Part shown: one piece after another, positions 5,163 through 6,412 of the stretch | Numbering within the stretch: the first letter of the stretch is position 1 | How the letters are laid out: every line of letters starts with the position of its first letter | DNA from: Desulfobacteraceae bacterium | GTDB lineage: Bacteria > Desulfobacterota > Desulfobacteria > Desulfobacterales > SURF-7 | Assembly (NCBI GenBank): GCA_030618925.1 | Contig: JAUXCK010000166.1 | Span: 1 to 6,412, forward strand | DNA: 6,412 bases | Reading direction: 5' to 3' | The notes under the pieces: generated by a model | What the model saw: the letters and a program-made list of their open reading frames with translations, nothing else | Databases searched by the model: none | What the model was told of the DNA's origin: nothing | Made by a program: the position numbers and the translations under genes

Positions 5163-5912
5163 ATGAATTTTTCGGTTCTGACGATTTTCCCTGAAATGGT
5201 CGATCCGTTTCTTGGATACGGGATTATCAGACGGGCCATTGAACAGAAAAAAATTTCTGTTTCAAGTGTTAACATAAGAGATTTCGCCAAGGGAAGGCAC
5301 CGGGTGACAGATGACAAACCCTATGGCGGAGGGTGCGGGATGGTCATGAAACCCGAACCGCTTTCAGCGGCCATCACCCACACCCAAAAGAATACGCCTG
5401 ATTCTCATACGATCCTTCTGACACCCCAGGGAAGGCCGTTTACCCAGGATCTGGCCCATGACCTCTCAACTCTGCCGGGGTTGATACTGGTGTGCGGCCG
5501 ATATGAAGGGACAGACGAAAGAATCTGCCACAGCCTGATCGACAGTGAAATCTCCATTGGGGATTATGTGCTGACAGGCGGTGAACTGGCGGCCATGGTC
5601 ATTGTTGATGCTGTAACCCGTTTAATCCCGGGGATACTGGGGGGCGAAGATTCCGCTGAAAAAGAATCTTTTGAAAACGGCCTGTTGGAACATGCCCATT
5701 TTACACGCCCTCAGATGTTCGAAGGCGATGAGGTCCCGGAAGTACTATTGTCCGGCAATCATAAAGAAATTGACCTTTGGCGGCTTGAATCCTCTTTGAT
5801 GCGTACCCTGCTGAAAAGACCGGAACTTTTAGAAGAAAAGCCCCTGAGCCGTCAGGAAAAGGAAATTCTGAAAAAATGGGGCCGTCAGATTGAAACGCTC
5901 ATACACGTCTGA
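5163..5912 (+). CDS. trmD: tRNA (guanine37-N1)-methyltransferase TrmD
   Basis: TrmD is a SPOUT-class, trefoil-knotted homodimer that uses SAM to methylate G37 of tRNAs reading CNN and related codons, preventing +1 frameshifting. The 249-residue protein begins with the family FSVLTIFPEMVDPFL (3-17). The RHRVTDDKPYGGGCGMVMKPEP stretch begins at residue 45. LLTPQGRPF (85-93), CGRYEGTDER (111-120) and SIGDYVLTGGELA (131-143) form the knot and SAM site. The RPQMFEGDEVPEVLLSGNH region (182-200) follows. The residue aligning with the catalytic Asp169 of the E. coli and Haemophilus enzymes appears to be Glu168 (EKESF). The ATG has no recognisable Shine-Dalgarno and follows rimM by 34 bases with a hairpin at the junction. 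The next gene probably starts inside its last codons. Confidence 0.97.
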   Translation: MNFSVLTIFPEMVDPFLGYGIIRRAIEQKKISVSSVNIRDFAKGRHRVTDDKPYGGGCGMVMKPEPLSAAITHTQKNTPDSHTILLTPQGRPFTQDLAHDLSTLPGLILVCGRYEGTDERICHSLIDSEISIGDYVLTGGELAAMVIVDAVTRLIPGILGGEDSAEKESFENGLLEHAHFTRPQMFEGDEVPEVLLSGNHKEIDLWRLESSLMRTLLKRPELLEEKPLSRQEKEILKKWGRQIETLIHV

Positions 5913-6412
5913 TCTTTATTTGGCACTGATGCATTATCCGGTGACAAATAAAAATGGGGATATTATCACATCTGCCGTGACAAATCTTGATTTGCATGAC
6001 ATATCGAGAGCGGCAAGGACCTATGCAATTAAGCGGTTTTATGTGGTAACACCACTTTCGGATCAGAAAGAACTGGTAAATAAAATCGTTTCACACTGGA
6101 TTGATGGTGCAGGATCGACCTATAATCGCATCAGGGGAGAAGCGCTTGGCCTGATCAAACTGATGGATTCACTTGAAGATGTTCTTTGTGATATCCAGGA
6201 AACAAGCAAGGCTGTACCCAGAACAATCGTTACAAGCGCGAAGAAAAACACCCTCGGCCTCAGCCGGGGCATCGGGTATGAAAAATTTCGAGAAATGTTG
6301 CAGGGCGATACCCCTCATGTTTTGCTGTTTGGCACTGCCTGGGGGCTTTCAGAAGATTTTATCGCCAAGGCAGACTTTCTTCTTGATCCAATCATGGGAG
6401 ATGCAGATTATA
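5890..6412 (+). CDS. SPOUT-type RNA methyltransferase family protein (PF09936-like), 3' end missing
   Basis: An open frame runs from 5872 to the window edge. Its translation matches what I recall of a predicted SAM-dependent RNA methyltransferase family (Methyltrn_RNA_4) often found beside trmD. The pieces, numbered from the TTG at 5890, are: LYLALMHYPV (9-18), SAVTNLDLHDISRAARTY (28-45), FYVVTPLSDQ (50-59), HWIDGAGSTYNRIRGEAL (69-86), TSAKK (115-119) and LLFGTAWGL (145-153). The last two fit a SPOUT fold. About 174 codons are present; the usual ending (NHLSVRSA-type) lies beyond the edge. Start: the family's first strand needs the residues before the ATG at 5929, so I prefer TTG 5890, which overlaps trmD by 23 bases and has GGGG eight bases upstream. 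TTG 5920 and ATG 5929 are alternatives. The RNA target is unknown. Confidence 0.85.
   Translation, partial: MKRSYTSDLYLALMHYPVTNKNGDIITSAVTNLDLHDISRAARTYAIKRFYVVTPLSDQKELVNKIVSHWIDGAGSTYNRIRGEALGLIKLMDSLEDVLCDIQETSKAVPRTIVTSAKKNTLGLSRGIGYEKFREMLQGDTPHVLLFGTAWGLSEDFIAKADFLLDPIMGDADY

Overview
The window reads as bacterial chromosome dominated by translation and RNA-maturation genes. The gene order ffh, rpsP, khpA, rimM, trmD, then a second SPOUT-type RNA methyltransferase, together with the protein sequences and a CX2CX2CX7C flavoprotein, points to an anaerobic Desulfobacterota-like (sulfate-reducer type) bacterium. That assignment is an inference from gene content; no rRNA or other decisive marker is present. 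I see no mobile element, CRISPR array, tRNA or phage gene, and nothing that looks like a wholly new system. The interest lies in gene junctions and in one poorly characterised methyltransferase.

Layout. At 1-454 (minus) is the N-terminal GTPase part of peptide chain release factor 3 (prfC), cut by the window edge. A 346-base divergent intergenic region (455-800) follows. It carries several GC-rich hairpins and a good sigma70-like promoter whose -35 box is overlapped by a 16-base palindrome. Positions 801-1544 (plus) encode an FMN-type NAD(P)H oxidoreductase/iron-sulfur flavoprotein. Converging on it across 41 bases, with no clear terminator, is rlmN (1586-2635, minus), the 23S rRNA/tRNA m2A methyltransferase.

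Between rlmN and ffh (2636-2732) lies an AT-rich divergent control region. The predicted promoters for the two genes overlap on opposite strands. On the rlmN side an eight-codon leader ORF ends in an ATGA overlap with the rlmN start.

From 2733 onward everything runs on the plus strand as one apparent operon: ffh (SRP GTPase), rpsP (ribosomal protein S16), khpA (KH-domain RNA chaperone), rimM (30S maturation factor), trmD (tRNA m1G37 methyltransferase) and a partial SPOUT-family RNA methyltransferase that most likely starts at a TTG inside trmD. The theme is ribosome assembly, rRNA/tRNA methylation, protein targeting and termination. Shine-Dalgarno strength is high for rpsP and khpA and poor for rimM and trmD, which suggests that differential expression is set at translation.
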